Made by a program: the position numbers and the translations under genes. The notes under the pieces are model-generated. The model had not been told where the DNA came from. It saw nothing but the letters and a program-made list of their open reading frames with translations, and made no database searches. This document shows positions 1 through 8,482 of a stretch of DNA of 11,683 nucleotides, piece by piece; position 1 is the first letter of the stretch; every line of letters begins with the position of its first letter. This DNA comes from an uncultured Woeseiaceae bacterium (GTDB lineage Bacteria > Pseudomonadota > Gammaproteobacteria > Steroidobacterales > Woeseiaceae): assembly GCA_945787435.1 (NCBI GenBank), contig CALZHX010000374.1, positions 1 through 11,683 of the forward strand, written 5' to 3'.

Positions 1-1509
<1,509 letters not shown>

Positions 1510-1566
1510 CGGTCAGTACAGGATAATTCACTTTAATAAAACTCGTTAACTTACTGTTTTGTAACA

Positions 1567-2724
1567 CTATGATGATATCACCGACTTAATCGTTCTACGC
1601 TTCTGTGCGTCCATGTCCTGGATGAAGCGCTCAAACAAGGGCAACAGATCATGGGGACCGGGGCTCGCCTCCGGGTGGCCCTGGAAACTGAATGCGGGTT
1701 GGTCCTTGATCGAGATGCCCTGCAGGGTGCCATCGAACAGCGAACGATGCGTGGCCTCGACATTCTCCGGCAGGCTCTCCTCGTCGACGGCGAAGCCGTG
1801 ATTCTGGCTCGTAATCATCACCTGCCCCGTCTTCAGGTCCTGGACCGGGTGGTTGGCGCCGTGATGGCCGAACTTCATTTTTTCGGTCTTTGCGCCGGCC
1901 GCCAACGCCAGCAGCTGGTGCCCGAGACAGATACCGAAAATCGGCGTCCCGGCGTCGAGAAACTCCTGGATCGCTCTGATCGCATAGTTGCAGGGCTCCG
2001 GATCGCCAGGCCCGTTGGACAGGAAGATCCCGTCTGGCGCGAGGGCAAACGCCTCCTCGGCGCTGGTCGTCGCCGGCACGACAGTCATACGACAATCGAG
2101 ATCGGACAGCAGCCGCAGGATATTGCGCTTGATACCGAAATCGTAGGCGACAACATGATAAGGCGCGATTCTGCGGCTCAGAATTCGTGGCTTTTGACCG
2201 AAGGTCACGCCGTGGCACCACTGATACGCCGCATCCGTTGTTACGAATTTGGCGAGGTCCATACCGGCAATGCCAGGGAATCTGCGGGCGTGCTCGATTG
2301 CCGTCTCCGCTTTCGCGCCTCCGGTCATGATGCAGCCTGACTGGGCACCCTTCTCACGGATGACCCGGGTCAACTTTCGGGTATCGATGTCGGCAATGGC
2401 AACAGTCCCGCCCTGCGCGAGAAACTCTGTGAACGGCCGTTCGCTGCGCCAACTGCTGGTAACCATGGAACTGTCTCGAATAATCAGCCCGGACGCGTGA
2501 ATCCGCGAAGATTCCATGTCCTCACCGGTGGTACCGGTATTGCCGATATGAGGGTATGTGAGAGTCACGATTTGGCGGCAGTACGAGGGATCCGACAGGA
2601 TCTCCTGGTAGCCCGTCATCGCGGTATTGAAGACAACTTCACCAATAGTCTGGCCATCGGCCCCGACAGAGGTGCCCTGAAAGATTGTTCCATCAGCAAG
2701 TGCCAGAACAGCAGGCGTAGTCAA
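1567..2724 (-). CDS. carA: Carbamoyl-phosphate synthase small (glutaminase) subunit
   Basis: CarA hydrolyses glutamine and channels the ammonia to CarB. The protein is 385 residues, against about 382 in E. coli. Residues 1-150 form the CPSase small-subunit domain (ALADGTIFQG, TGYQEILSDPSY). Residues 190-370 form a class I glutamine amidotransferase with the nucleophile Cys266 in FGICLGHQ and the His350/Glu352 pair in GHPEASPGP; the oxyanion-type loop NGPGDP is at 237-242. The start is TTG at 2722-2724. It is forced: an in-frame stop lies ten codons upstream, no other ATG, GTG or TTG occurs between that stop and this codon, and the first internal ATG is residue 36. I recall that E. coli carA also begins with UUG. 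AAGGAT lies 5 bases upstream. The gene ends in TAG, 57 bp before carB. dapB is 109 bp upstream, with a terminator-like hairpin between them, so carAB may have its own promoter. Confidence 0.98.
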   Translation of the reverse strand: MTTPAVLALADGTIFQGTSVGADGQTIGEVVFNTAMTGYQEILSDPSYCRQIVTLTYPHIGNTGTTGEDMESSRIHASGLIIRDSSMVTSSWRSERPFTEFLAQGGTVAIADIDTRKLTRVIREKGAQSGCIMTGGAKAETAIEHARRFPGIAGMDLAKFVTTDAAYQWCHGVTFGQKPRILSRRIAPYHVVAYDFGIKRNILRLLSDLDCRMTVVPATTSAEEAFALAPDGIFLSNGPGDPEPCNYAIRAIQEFLDAGTPIFGICLGHQLLALAAGAKTEKMKFGHHGANHPVQDLKTGQVMITSQNHGFAVDEESLPENVEATHRSLFDGTLQGISIKDQPAFSFQGHPEASPGPHDLLPLFERFIQDMDAQKRRTIKSVISS

Positions 2725-2729
2725 CAGCG

Positions 2730-2735
2730 ATCCTT
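2730..2735 (-). promoter_or_regulatory. Ribosome binding site for carA TTG start
   Basis: The minus strand reads AAGGAT, five bases before the TTG codon. It is a strong Shine-Dalgarno match at normal spacing and is the main support for the non-ATG start of carA. Confidence 0.75.
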
Positions 2736-2745
2736 GTAATTCGTT

Positions 2746-2759
2746 ATCGGATTACCGAT
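2746..2759. repeat. Short inverted repeat before carA (possible operator)
   Basis: ATCGG-ATTA-CCGAT is a perfect 5-bp inverted repeat with a 4-base centre, 22 bases upstream of the carA start and between the terminator hairpin and the ribosome binding site. It overlaps the only room available for a carA promoter; a weak candidate is TTGTGT followed 18 bases later by GATAAC on the minus strand. It could be a small operator or chance. I do not recognise it as an ArgR, PurR or PyrR site. Confidence 0.3.
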
Positions 2760-2763
2760 TTCA

Positions 2764-2797
2764 GATACACAAAAGCGGAAGGACCTGGCCTCCCGCT
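2764..2797 (-). terminator. Probable intrinsic terminator between dapB and carA
   Basis: On the minus strand AGCGGGAGG and CCTTCCGCT pair over 9 bp (one G-U) around a 6-base loop (hairpin 2774-2797), followed by TTTTGTGT. It lies 36 bases after the dapB stop and 49 bases before carA. It would end or attenuate transcription of the heat-shock/dapB unit before carAB. The T tract is short (four T, then G), so termination may be partial. A weaker hairpin, TCGCT...AGCGA at 2805-2822, lies just before it. Confidence 0.55.
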
Positions 2798-2833
2798 CGG
2801 GTTTTCGCTGACCGCTTAGCGATCCGGCGTATC

Positions 2834-3514
2834 TTACTCTAAGACATCGTGCATCGTAAACCTGCCAGGGGGCTGATTTACGATCCAGCGCGCCGCTTTT
2901 ACGGCGCCCTCTGCAAAAACTCGCCGCGTCGTGACGCTGTGTCCGAGCGACAATCGCTCCGTGGCTGACGCCAGGATAACCGTGTGATCGCCGGGAACCT
3001 CGCCGCGACGCTCAGACTCGTAATGGATGTCCCCCGGATTCGTGCCGCGTTCGGCGGCTATCGCCTCGCCGAGCTTCAATGCCGTTCCCGACGGCGCGTC
3101 GACCTTGTGCACGTGGTGCGTCTCGTGAACCTCAACGGCGAAGTTGGCCCCCAATGCAGCAGCTGCCTGTCGAACGAGGTTTTCGAGGACCGCAACGCCA
3201 ATGCTCATGTTGCGGTCGTAGACCACGGCGATCGATTGCGCAGCCCCGTCGAACGAGGTCAACTGTTGGTCGCTCAGGCCGCTGACGCCACAAACCAGGG
3301 GGGTTTTGTGTCGGGTAGCTGCCGAAATAATTTGCTCGGTCGCCTCGGGCAGGCTGAAGTCGATCAGGACATCGCACGACCCGGCGAGCGCATCGATGTC
3401 GTCACCGCGTTTCCATACACCGGTGAGAGTCAGGTCCTCAGCGGCTTCGACGAGGCCAGCAATTGCCTGGCCCATTTTTCCGTTTCCGGCAATGCATATT
3501 CGCAACGGCCTCAT
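2834..3514 (-). CDS. dapB: 4-hydroxy-tetrahydrodipicolinate reductase (short form)
   Basis: DapB reduces hydroxy-tetrahydrodipicolinate with NAD(P)H in the diaminopimelate/lysine pathway in the cytoplasm. The N-terminal Rossmann fold has GNGKMG at residues 10-15 and DVLIDFSLPEAT at 48-59. The catalytic signature HHVHKVDAPSGT spans 133-144, where His133 and Lys137 match E. coli His159 and Lys163. The C-terminal RRVFAEGAVKAARWI and PPGRFTMHDVL are also typical. At 226 residues it is about 45 shorter than E. coli DapB (about 273). The missing part lies mostly between the first strand/helix and DVLIDF in the cofactor domain, where a linker of only about 30 residues remains. I recall similarly short forms in Xanthomonas. 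The usual GTTG loop reads CGVSGL. The ATG directly follows the dnaJ TGA with no intervening base and no obvious Shine-Dalgarno sequence, so translation is probably coupled to dnaJ. Confidence 0.95.
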   Translation of the reverse strand: MRPLRICIAGNGKMGQAIAGLVEAAEDLTLTGVWKRGDDIDALAGSCDVLIDFSLPEATEQIISAATRHKTPLVCGVSGLSDQQLTSFDGAAQSIAVVYDRNMSIGVAVLENLVRQAAAALGANFAVEVHETHHVHKVDAPSGTALKLGEAIAAERGTNPGDIHYESERRGEVPGDHTVILASATERLSLGHSVTTRRVFAEGAVKAARWIVNQPPGRFTMHDVLE

Positions 3515-4642
3515 TCAGCTGATTCTATCGAAGAATCGCTTCACCGTATCGAGCCATCCGCCTGCTCGTGGACTGTGTTTCTCGCCACCCGCCTGAATCG
3601 ACTCCTCGAATTGCTGCAACAGGTCTTTTTGCTCGGAGTTAAGGTTAACCGGGGTTTCGACAGCCACCTTGGCGAACAAATCACCCTGCCGCGCATCACG
3701 CACGGTGCTCACTCCTTTGCCGCGAAGTCGAAAGACCTTGCCAGACTGCGTCCCGGCAGGGACTTTCAGCGATACGTGCCCATTGAGCGTTGGCAATTCC
3801 ACCTCGCCACCCAGTGTCGCGGTCGCGATGCTGATCGGAACCTCACACGCCAGGTCCGCAGCATCACGCGTAAACAACTTATGTGGATTAACACGAATTT
3901 CGACATACAGATCGCCCGGCGGGCCACCGTTGCGCCCAGCCTCGCCCTCACCTGACAGGCGGATCCGATCGCCGTCATCGACCCCGGCGGGTACCTTGAC
4001 CGACAGGGTTTTGGTTTTGCGAACCCGCCCGCGGCCGTGACAGTCATTGCAGGGATCGCCTATCGTCGTACCGGCGCCCTTACAGGCCGGGCAAGTCTGC
4101 TGGATGGAGAAGAAGCCCTGCTGCATGCGCACCTGGCCAACGCCACCGCAGGTCGAGCATGTGACGGGCTCGGTGCCTTTCTTGGCGCCGCTGCCATCGC
4201 AGGTCTCGCAGGAAACCTGGGTAGGCACATCTATCGTGACGGAATCACCGCTGACAGCTTTCTCAAGATCGAGTCGCAACTCGTAGCCGAGATCAGCACC
4301 ACGGAACACCTGACTCCCACGCTGCCGTCCGCCGCCGAAGATATCGCCAAACACATCGCCGAAAATATCGCCGAAGCCCTCGGCGCCGTATCCGCCCGCG
4401 CCACCACCACGGGCTGAACTCAGTCCGTCGTGACCGAAGCGGTCGTAGGTTGCCCTCTTTTCGGTATCGCTCAGGACTTCATACGATTCTTTGGCTTCCT
4501 TGAATTTGCCTTCCGCGCTCGCATCGTCCTTGTTGCGATCCGGATGGTGCTTCATGGCAAGACGCCGATAGGCCTTCTTGATCTCGTCGGCTGACGCCGT
4601 CCTCGAGACCCCGAGTACCTCGTAATAGTCGCGTTTTGCCAT
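3515..4642 (-). CDS. dnaJ: Chaperone DnaJ (type I Hsp40)
   Basis: DnaJ binds unfolded proteins, delivers them to DnaK and stimulates DnaK ATPase activity. The protein is 375 residues (E. coli 376). The domain order is complete: J domain 1-70 with the HPD triad at 33-35; Gly/Phe-rich region about 75-110, including repeated GD(I/V)FG units; four CxxCxGxG zinc motifs starting at Cys145, Cys162, Cys184 and Cys198; and the two-part substrate-binding C-terminus with GDLYVEI and GDLFAKV. All eight zinc cysteines are present. The ATG at 4640-4642 is 55 bp from the dnaK stop. That gap is almost filled by a strong terminator-type hairpin, and only GAG, about 5 bases before the ATG, resembles a Shine-Dalgarno. 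dnaJ expression is therefore likely set below that of dnaK. dapB starts immediately after the TGA stop. Confidence 0.98.
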   Translation of the reverse strand: MAKRDYYEVLGVSRTASADEIKKAYRRLAMKHHPDRNKDDASAEGKFKEAKESYEVLSDTEKRATYDRFGHDGLSSARGGGAGGYGAEGFGDIFGDVFGDIFGGGRQRGSQVFRGADLGYELRLDLEKAVSGDSVTIDVPTQVSCETCDGSGAKKGTEPVTCSTCGGVGQVRMQQGFFSIQQTCPACKGAGTTIGDPCNDCHGRGRVRKTKTLSVKVPAGVDDGDRIRLSGEGEAGRNGGPPGDLYVEIRVNPHKLFTRDAADLACEVPISIATATLGGEVELPTLNGHVSLKVPAGTQSGKVFRLRGKGVSTVRDARQGDLFAKVAVETPVNLNSEQKDLLQQFEESIQAGGEKHSPRAGGWLDTVKRFFDRIS

Positions 4643-4654
4643 GGGTGCTCAACT

Positions 4655-4688
4655 AAAAAAGGGGTCAGAGCCCAACGGCTCTGACCCC
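4655..4688 (-). terminator. Perfect terminator hairpin between dnaK and dnaJ, possibly a REP-like repeat
   Basis: The minus strand carries a flawless 12-bp stem, GGGGTCAGAGCC paired with GGCTCTGACCCC, closing a GTTG tetraloop (4661-4688) and followed by TTTTTT (4655-4660). This is a textbook rho-independent terminator. It begins 9 bases after the dnaK stop and ends 12 bases before the dnaJ ATG, counting the T tract. The expected effect is partial termination, lowering dnaJ and dapB relative to dnaK. The palindrome ends GGGGTCAGAG/CTCTGACCCC resemble dispersed palindromes that I recall near REP-associated tyrosine transposases in many gammaproteobacteria. That resemblance is from memory and unverified. 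I see no second copy in the window. Confidence 0.85.
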
Positions 4689-4697
4689 ATTATTTGA

Positions 4698-6620
4698 CTA
4701 GTCCTTGTTGGGCTTGTCTTCGTCGACCTCTTCGAACTCGGCGTCAACTATGTCGTCACCTTCGGCCTGCGAAGCCTCGCCCTCACCGGTTTCATCGGCG
4801 GCCTGCTCGGCATACAGTTTCTGTGCCAGCGTGCCGGAAGCCTCTGCCAAAGCCGCAGTCTTTGCCTGAATCGCATCCTGGTCGTCTTTCTCGAGCGCCG
4901 CCTTCAGGTCGGATACGGCGTTTTCGATACTGAGGCGCTCCTCACTGCTCGCCTTTTCGCCCAGCTCGCTGAGTGTCTTCTCGGACGCGTGAATCAGGCT
5001 GTCGGCCTGGTTGCGAGCGTCCACAAGCTCGCGGAACTTTCGATCTTCCTCGGCATGGCTCTCTGCGTCTGACACCATTGTCTCGATCTCGTCGTCCGAC
5101 AGGCCGCTCGATGCCTTGATGACAATAGTCTGGCTCTTGCCCGTCGCCTTGTCCTTGGCGGAGACGTTCAGAATGCCGTTGGCATCGATATCGAAGGTCA
5201 CCTCAATCTGCGGCAGTCCGCGTGGCGCAGGCGGGATATCGGCCAGGTCAAAGCGACCCAGCGACTTGTTATCGCCTGAGCGTTCGCGCTCACCCTGCAG
5301 CACATGGATGGTCACTGCCGTTTGATTGTCGTCTGCCGTGGAGAATACCTGCTCGGCGTTTGCCGGAATGGTCGTATTCTTGTCGATCAGTTTGGTCATG
5401 ACGCCGCCGAGTGTCTCGATACCCAGAGACAGAGGCGTGACATCGAGCAGCAGGACGTCTTTAACGTCACCTGCAAGCACACCGCCTTGAATTGCGGCAC
5501 CCAGCGCAACGGCCTCGTCCGGATTAACATCCCTGCGCGGCTCCTTGCCGAAGAAGTTCTGCACCTCTTCCTGGACCTTCGGCATACGCGTCTGACCACC
5601 AACGAGGATCACATCGTCGATTTCATTGACTTTGAGGCCCGCGTCATTCAGCGCAATCTTGCAGGGCGAAATCGTCTTCGCCACCAGCTCTTCCACGAGC
5701 GACTCCAGTTTGGCCCGGGTCAGCTTGATGTTGAGGTGTTTCGGGCCACTCGCATCGGCCGTGATGTACGGCAGGTTGACCTCGGTCTGCTGCTGCGTGG
5801 ACAGTTCGATCTTGGCCTTCTCAGCCGCTTCTTTGAGACGCTGCATCGCCAGGGGATCCGCAGTGATATCGACACCGCTTTCGCGCTGGAACTCTGCCGT
5901 CAGGTACTCGATGACCCGCATATCGAAGTCTTCGCCGCCGAGGAAAGTATCGCCATTTGTGGCAAGTACCTCGAACTGGTGCTCGCCATCGACCTCAGCG
6001 ATTTCAATCACCGATACGTCAAACGTGCCGCCACCAAGATCGAATACCGCGATCTTCTTATCACCGCGCTTCTTGTCCATGCCGTAGGCAAGGGCCGCGG
6101 CCGTAGGTTCGTTGATGATGCGCTTGACATCGAGGCCCGCGATTTTTCCCGCATCTTTAGTCGCCTGGCGCTGTGAATCGTTGAAGTACGCCGGCACCGT
6201 AACAACCGCATCGGTGACGGTTTCACCGAGGTAGTCCTCAGCCGTCTTCTTCATCTTCATCAGGACCCGGGCTGCAATCTCCGGCGGTGCCATCTTCTTG
6301 CCATGTGCCTCGACCCAGGCGTCACCATTATCGGCCTTGACGATGGTGTACGGCACCATCTTGATGTCGCGCTGTACGACGTCATCTTCAAAACGCCGTC
6401 CGATGAGACGCTTGATAGCGAACAGGGTATTGGTCGGATTTGTAACCGCCTGCCGTTTGGCAGACTGCCCGACGAGCACCTGGTCGTCCTTACTGAATGC
6501 GACGATCGAAGGCGTCGTACGATCACCCTCGCTGTTTTCTATGACCTTGGGCGCATCGCCCTCCATTACTGCTACGCAGGAGTTTGTGGTACCCAGGTCG
6601 ATACCGATCACTTTTCCCAT
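4698..6620 (-). CDS. dnaK: Chaperone DnaK (Hsp70)
   Basis: DnaK is the ATP-driven Hsp70 that binds exposed hydrophobic peptides and refolds or hands on substrates with DnaJ and GrpE. The protein has 640 residues (E. coli 638). The ATPase domain shows GIDLGTTNSC at 6-15, the catalytic Lys70 in AIKRL, Asp194 and Thr199 in FDLGGGTFDVS, and ILVGGQTRMPKV at 338-349. The interdomain linker VLLLDVTPLSLG is at 389-400, followed by the substrate-binding domain and helical lid. The tail is acidic, and AEFEEV near the end is the usual DnaK C-terminal motif, here extended by DEDKPNKD. GGAG lies 7 bases before the ATG. The gap from grpE is 66 bp with no convincing promoter, so dnaK is probably read from the grpE promoter. 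All key residues are intact. Confidence 0.99.
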   Translation of the reverse strand: MGKVIGIDLGTTNSCVAVMEGDAPKVIENSEGDRTTPSIVAFSKDDQVLVGQSAKRQAVTNPTNTLFAIKRLIGRRFEDDVVQRDIKMVPYTIVKADNGDAWVEAHGKKMAPPEIAARVLMKMKKTAEDYLGETVTDAVVTVPAYFNDSQRQATKDAGKIAGLDVKRIINEPTAAALAYGMDKKRGDKKIAVFDLGGGTFDVSVIEIAEVDGEHQFEVLATNGDTFLGGEDFDMRVIEYLTAEFQRESGVDITADPLAMQRLKEAAEKAKIELSTQQQTEVNLPYITADASGPKHLNIKLTRAKLESLVEELVAKTISPCKIALNDAGLKVNEIDDVILVGGQTRMPKVQEEVQNFFGKEPRRDVNPDEAVALGAAIQGGVLAGDVKDVLLLDVTPLSLGIETLGGVMTKLIDKNTTIPANAEQVFSTADDNQTAVTIHVLQGERERSGDNKSLGRFDLADIPPAPRGLPQIEVTFDIDANGILNVSAKDKATGKSQTIVIKASSGLSDDEIETMVSDAESHAEEDRKFRELVDARNQADSLIHASEKTLSELGEKASSEERLSIENAVSDLKAALEKDDQDAIQAKTAALAEASGTLAQKLYAEQAADETGEGEASQAEGDDIVDAEFEEVDEDKPNKD

Positions 6621-6686
6621 GTTCTTACTCCGAATCTCGTTATGTATTCCAAATCTGGTGCTTAGGTGGGGTCTTTAGACCAGGTT

Positions 6687-7244
6687 TCAACCGTCTGCAG
6701 GCTCAGAAGCGACAATGACCCTGGCCGGTCGCAGGAGACGCCCGTTCAGCGTATAGCCCTTTTGAATGACCGTGAGGACCGAACCTGGCTCGACATCGCC
6801 CGATGGCTGCATTGTCATCGCCTCGTGTCGCTCCGGATCAAACGGCTCGCCTTCGGGGTCGATCTCGCTTATGCCGAAACGTTCCAGCGATCCTGCAAGC
6901 AGCTTGAGTGTCGCCTCGCTGCCTGCCAGCAGGCTCTCAGCATCTGCTGTATCAGCGGCGGCGAGACCCATCTCGAGACTGTCTTTGACGGCCAGCAGGT
7001 CCTTGCTGAAATTCTCCAGCGCGTACCTGTGGGCATGCTCGATATCACGGGCGGCGCGTTTACGGATATTGTCCGCCTCCGCCATAGCCCGCACGTAACG
7101 ATCCCAGTTCTCGTCTGCCTTGGCTTGCAACGCTTCAAGCGTCGGGGTGGCCTCCGCGTCTAAAGGCGTTTCTGCCGCCTCTTGTTCGGCATCAATAATC
7201 TCTTCGTCGGACTCGATGTCCGGACGATCGGGCTGTCCATTCAT
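6687..7244 (-). CDS. grpE: Nucleotide exchange factor GrpE
   Basis: GrpE is a dimeric cochaperone that releases ADP from DnaK and acts as a thermosensor. The protein is 185 residues (E. coli 197). Residues 1-35 are acidic and probably disordered. A long coiled-coil helix follows from about 36 to 90 and includes NIRKRAARDIEHAHRYALE. The C-terminal beta domain carries the family signature, FDPERHEAM at 135-143 and VIQKGYTLNGRLLRPARVIV at 159-178. The chosen ATG at 7242-7244 has GGGGAA about 9 bases upstream, a moderate ribosome binding site. The gene follows hrcA after 101 bp, in which an RpoH-type promoter is visible, and is followed by dnaK after 66 bp, so grpE is likely the first gene of the main heat-shock transcript. 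Confidence 0.97.
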   Translation of the reverse strand: MNGQPDRPDIESDEEIIDAEQEAAETPLDAEATPTLEALQAKADENWDRYVRAMAEADNIRKRAARDIEHAHRYALENFSKDLLAVKDSLEMGLAAADTADAESLLAGSEATLKLLAGSLERFGISEIDPEGEPFDPERHEAMTMQPSGDVEPGSVLTVIQKGYTLNGRLLRPARVIVASEPADG

Positions 7245-7290
7245 TGGTTTGCGTTCCCCATAACACGGGCCGGATCAAATGAAGTGTGGA

Positions 7291-7318
7291 GTTTGGGGAC
7301 CCTGCCACAAATATCAAG
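7291..7318 (-). promoter_or_regulatory. Probable RpoH (sigma-32) heat-shock promoter for grpE-dnaK-dnaJ
   Basis: On the minus strand CCCTTGATA (the -35 core CTTGATA at 7312-7318) is followed by a 13-base spacer and CCCCAAAC (7291-7298). The RpoH consensus is CTTGAAA, about 13-15 bases, then CCCCATnT. The match is 6 of 7 in the -35, the full CCCCA core is present in the -10, and the spacing is correct. From memory the -35 and spacing also resemble E. coli dnaK P1. The predicted start is near 7284, giving a leader of about 40 bases before the grpE ATG. No CIRCE inverted repeat accompanies it. Confidence 0.75.
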
Positions 7319-7345
7319 GGTTGATGCCAAAAAAATGGCTTGAAA

Positions 7346-8398
7346 TCAGGGCTTCAGTGCGGCCCTGAGCAAGCGTGCCGTGATGTCGACGATCGGCACT
7401 ACCCGGTCGTACGCCATTCGGGTCGGGCCTATAACACCAAGAACACCAACCGTGTCATCGTCAAGGTGATACGGCGCTGTGACGACGCTGCAATCGTCGA
7501 GCATTTCATAGCCGGACTCTGCGCCGATGAAAACCTGCACACCGTTCGCATGAATACTGCGATCGAGCAGATCGAGGATGAGACGCTTGCGGGAAAACGC
7601 CTCAAAAAGACGGCGCAAGGTATCGACATCCGACAGCTCTGCAAAGCCCATCAGGTTAGTCTCGCCCGCCAGGACGAACTCGCCCCTGGATTTCGGTGCT
7701 TCTTTCATGGCGGACTGCGCGACGGCGATGATGTCGTGCATTGCCTGGTTCATCGAATCCCGGGTTTGATCAAGGTCTTCTACGATTTTCTCGCGAACCC
7801 GTGACAGTTCCTTACCCGCATAGTGATCATTGATGAAATTTGCCGCCTGCTGCAGTTCTGACGCGGTGTAGTCCTTGTCCGTATGCAGGATGCGGTTCTG
7901 CACCTCCCGGTCATTGATAACCAGGATAGCGAGAATGCGGTTCTCCGAGAGCGGCAGAAATTCGATCTGGCGTAGCGCCGCATGTTGCGCGTGAGGCACA
8001 GTGACAACACCCGCAAGATTGGTGAAATCGGATAACAGGTTCGACACCGAGGAAACTAACGCGCCCTCGTCGTCGACCCTGCGCTCGATCTGTGAACGCA
8101 ATTCGTCAATGTCACCGTCTTTGGGTTGACGGTATCGAACCAGGGTATCGACGAACAGGCGATACCCTTTCGGCGTCGGCACCCTGCCAGCCGACGTATG
8201 CGGCGCAGATACCATGCCCATATCCTCGAGGTCGGACATGACATTTCGTATCGTTGCGGGACTAAGATCGAGACCGGAATCTTTGGACAGCGTTCGCGAA
8301 CCAACAGGCTGTCCATCCCGGATATAACGCTGGATAAGTGTGCGCAACAGGTGTTGCGCACGATCGCTTGGAGGGTTACTGATTGCTTCTGCTGACAT
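7346..8398 (-). CDS. hrcA: Heat-inducible transcription repressor HrcA
   Basis: HrcA represses chaperone genes by binding the CIRCE operator and needs GroEL to stay active. The protein is 350 residues, a usual length. Residues about 11-85 form the winged-helix DNA-binding domain, with the family motifs RYIRDGQPVGSRTL, LSPATIRNVMSDLEDMG and HTSAGRVPTPKGYR. The rest is the GAF-like and inserted dimerisation region, with the conserved C-terminal segment YDRVVPIVDITARLL. I chose ATG at 8396-8398. An in-frame TTG two codons earlier (8402-8404) is possible; neither has a convincing Shine-Dalgarno sequence. hrcA is divergent from nadK across 84 bp and precedes grpE by 101 bp. I could not find CIRCE upstream of hrcA or grpE, so its target (perhaps groESL) is probably outside this window. 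Confidence 0.96.
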   Translation of the reverse strand: MSAEAISNPPSDRAQHLLRTLIQRYIRDGQPVGSRTLSKDSGLDLSPATIRNVMSDLEDMGMVSAPHTSAGRVPTPKGYRLFVDTLVRYRQPKDGDIDELRSQIERRVDDEGALVSSVSNLLSDFTNLAGVVTVPHAQHAALRQIEFLPLSENRILAILVINDREVQNRILHTDKDYTASELQQAANFINDHYAGKELSRVREKIVEDLDQTRDSMNQAMHDIIAVAQSAMKEAPKSRGEFVLAGETNLMGFAELSDVDTLRRLFEAFSRKRLILDLLDRSIHANGVQVFIGAESGYEMLDDCSVVTAPYHLDDDTVGVLGVIGPTRMAYDRVVPIVDITARLLRAALKP

Positions 8399-8442
8399 TC
8401 GCAATAAATACGACGATTTGGCAATCCGCTCGCTGTGTTAGG

Positions 8443-8479
8443 GTATCTTTTGACACGCTAGCAGGGAAAAAAAAGATAC
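8443..8479. repeat. 9-bp inverted repeat between hrcA and nadK, overlapping the nadK translation start region
   Basis: GTATCTTTT at 8443-8451 and AAAAGATAC at 8471-8479 are perfect inverted repeats separated by 19 bases. The right arm ends four bases before the nadK ATG, so in RNA it would occupy the ribosome-binding region. In DNA it lies in the shared hrcA/nadK upstream region and could be an operator. A smaller palindrome, GCTAGC (8457-8462), sits inside the loop. The arms are AT-rich and the RNA stem would be weak. It does not match CIRCE. Confidence 0.5.
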
Positions 8480-8482
8480 GCA

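Noticed and set aside
1510..1566. AT-rich carA-carB spacer considered as a carB promoter
   Set aside because: The best pair (TTACAA, 17 bases, TTTTAT) is a weak match and could be chance in AT-rich sequence. carB is most simply cotranscribed with carA.
2984..3955. 323-codon open frame on the plus strand, opposite dapB and dnaJ
   Set aside because: It spans two well-recognised genes on the other strand, has no recognisable protein family and is explained by GC-biased codon usage.
5304..6176. 290-codon open frame antisense to dnaK
   Set aside because: Long antisense frames opposite dnaK/Hsp70 genes are common by-products of codon bias. The translation shows no recognisable domain, and dnaK is intact on the other strand.
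7327..7341. GCCA-T6-TGGC after hrcA considered as a terminator
   Set aside because: The stem is only 4 bp with a T-rich loop and no following T tract; the RpoH promoter just downstream explains the spacer better.
8450..8455. Perfect TTGACA considered as the -35 of a nadK promoter
   Set aside because: No acceptable -10 lies 16-18 bases downstream. The nearest, GATACG at 19 bases, would place the start past the ATG.
8438..8464. TTAG...GCTAGC considered as a CIRCE element upstream of hrcA
   Set aside because: The half-sites match TTAGCACTC/GAGTGCTAA at only a few positions and the spacing is off by about four bases.
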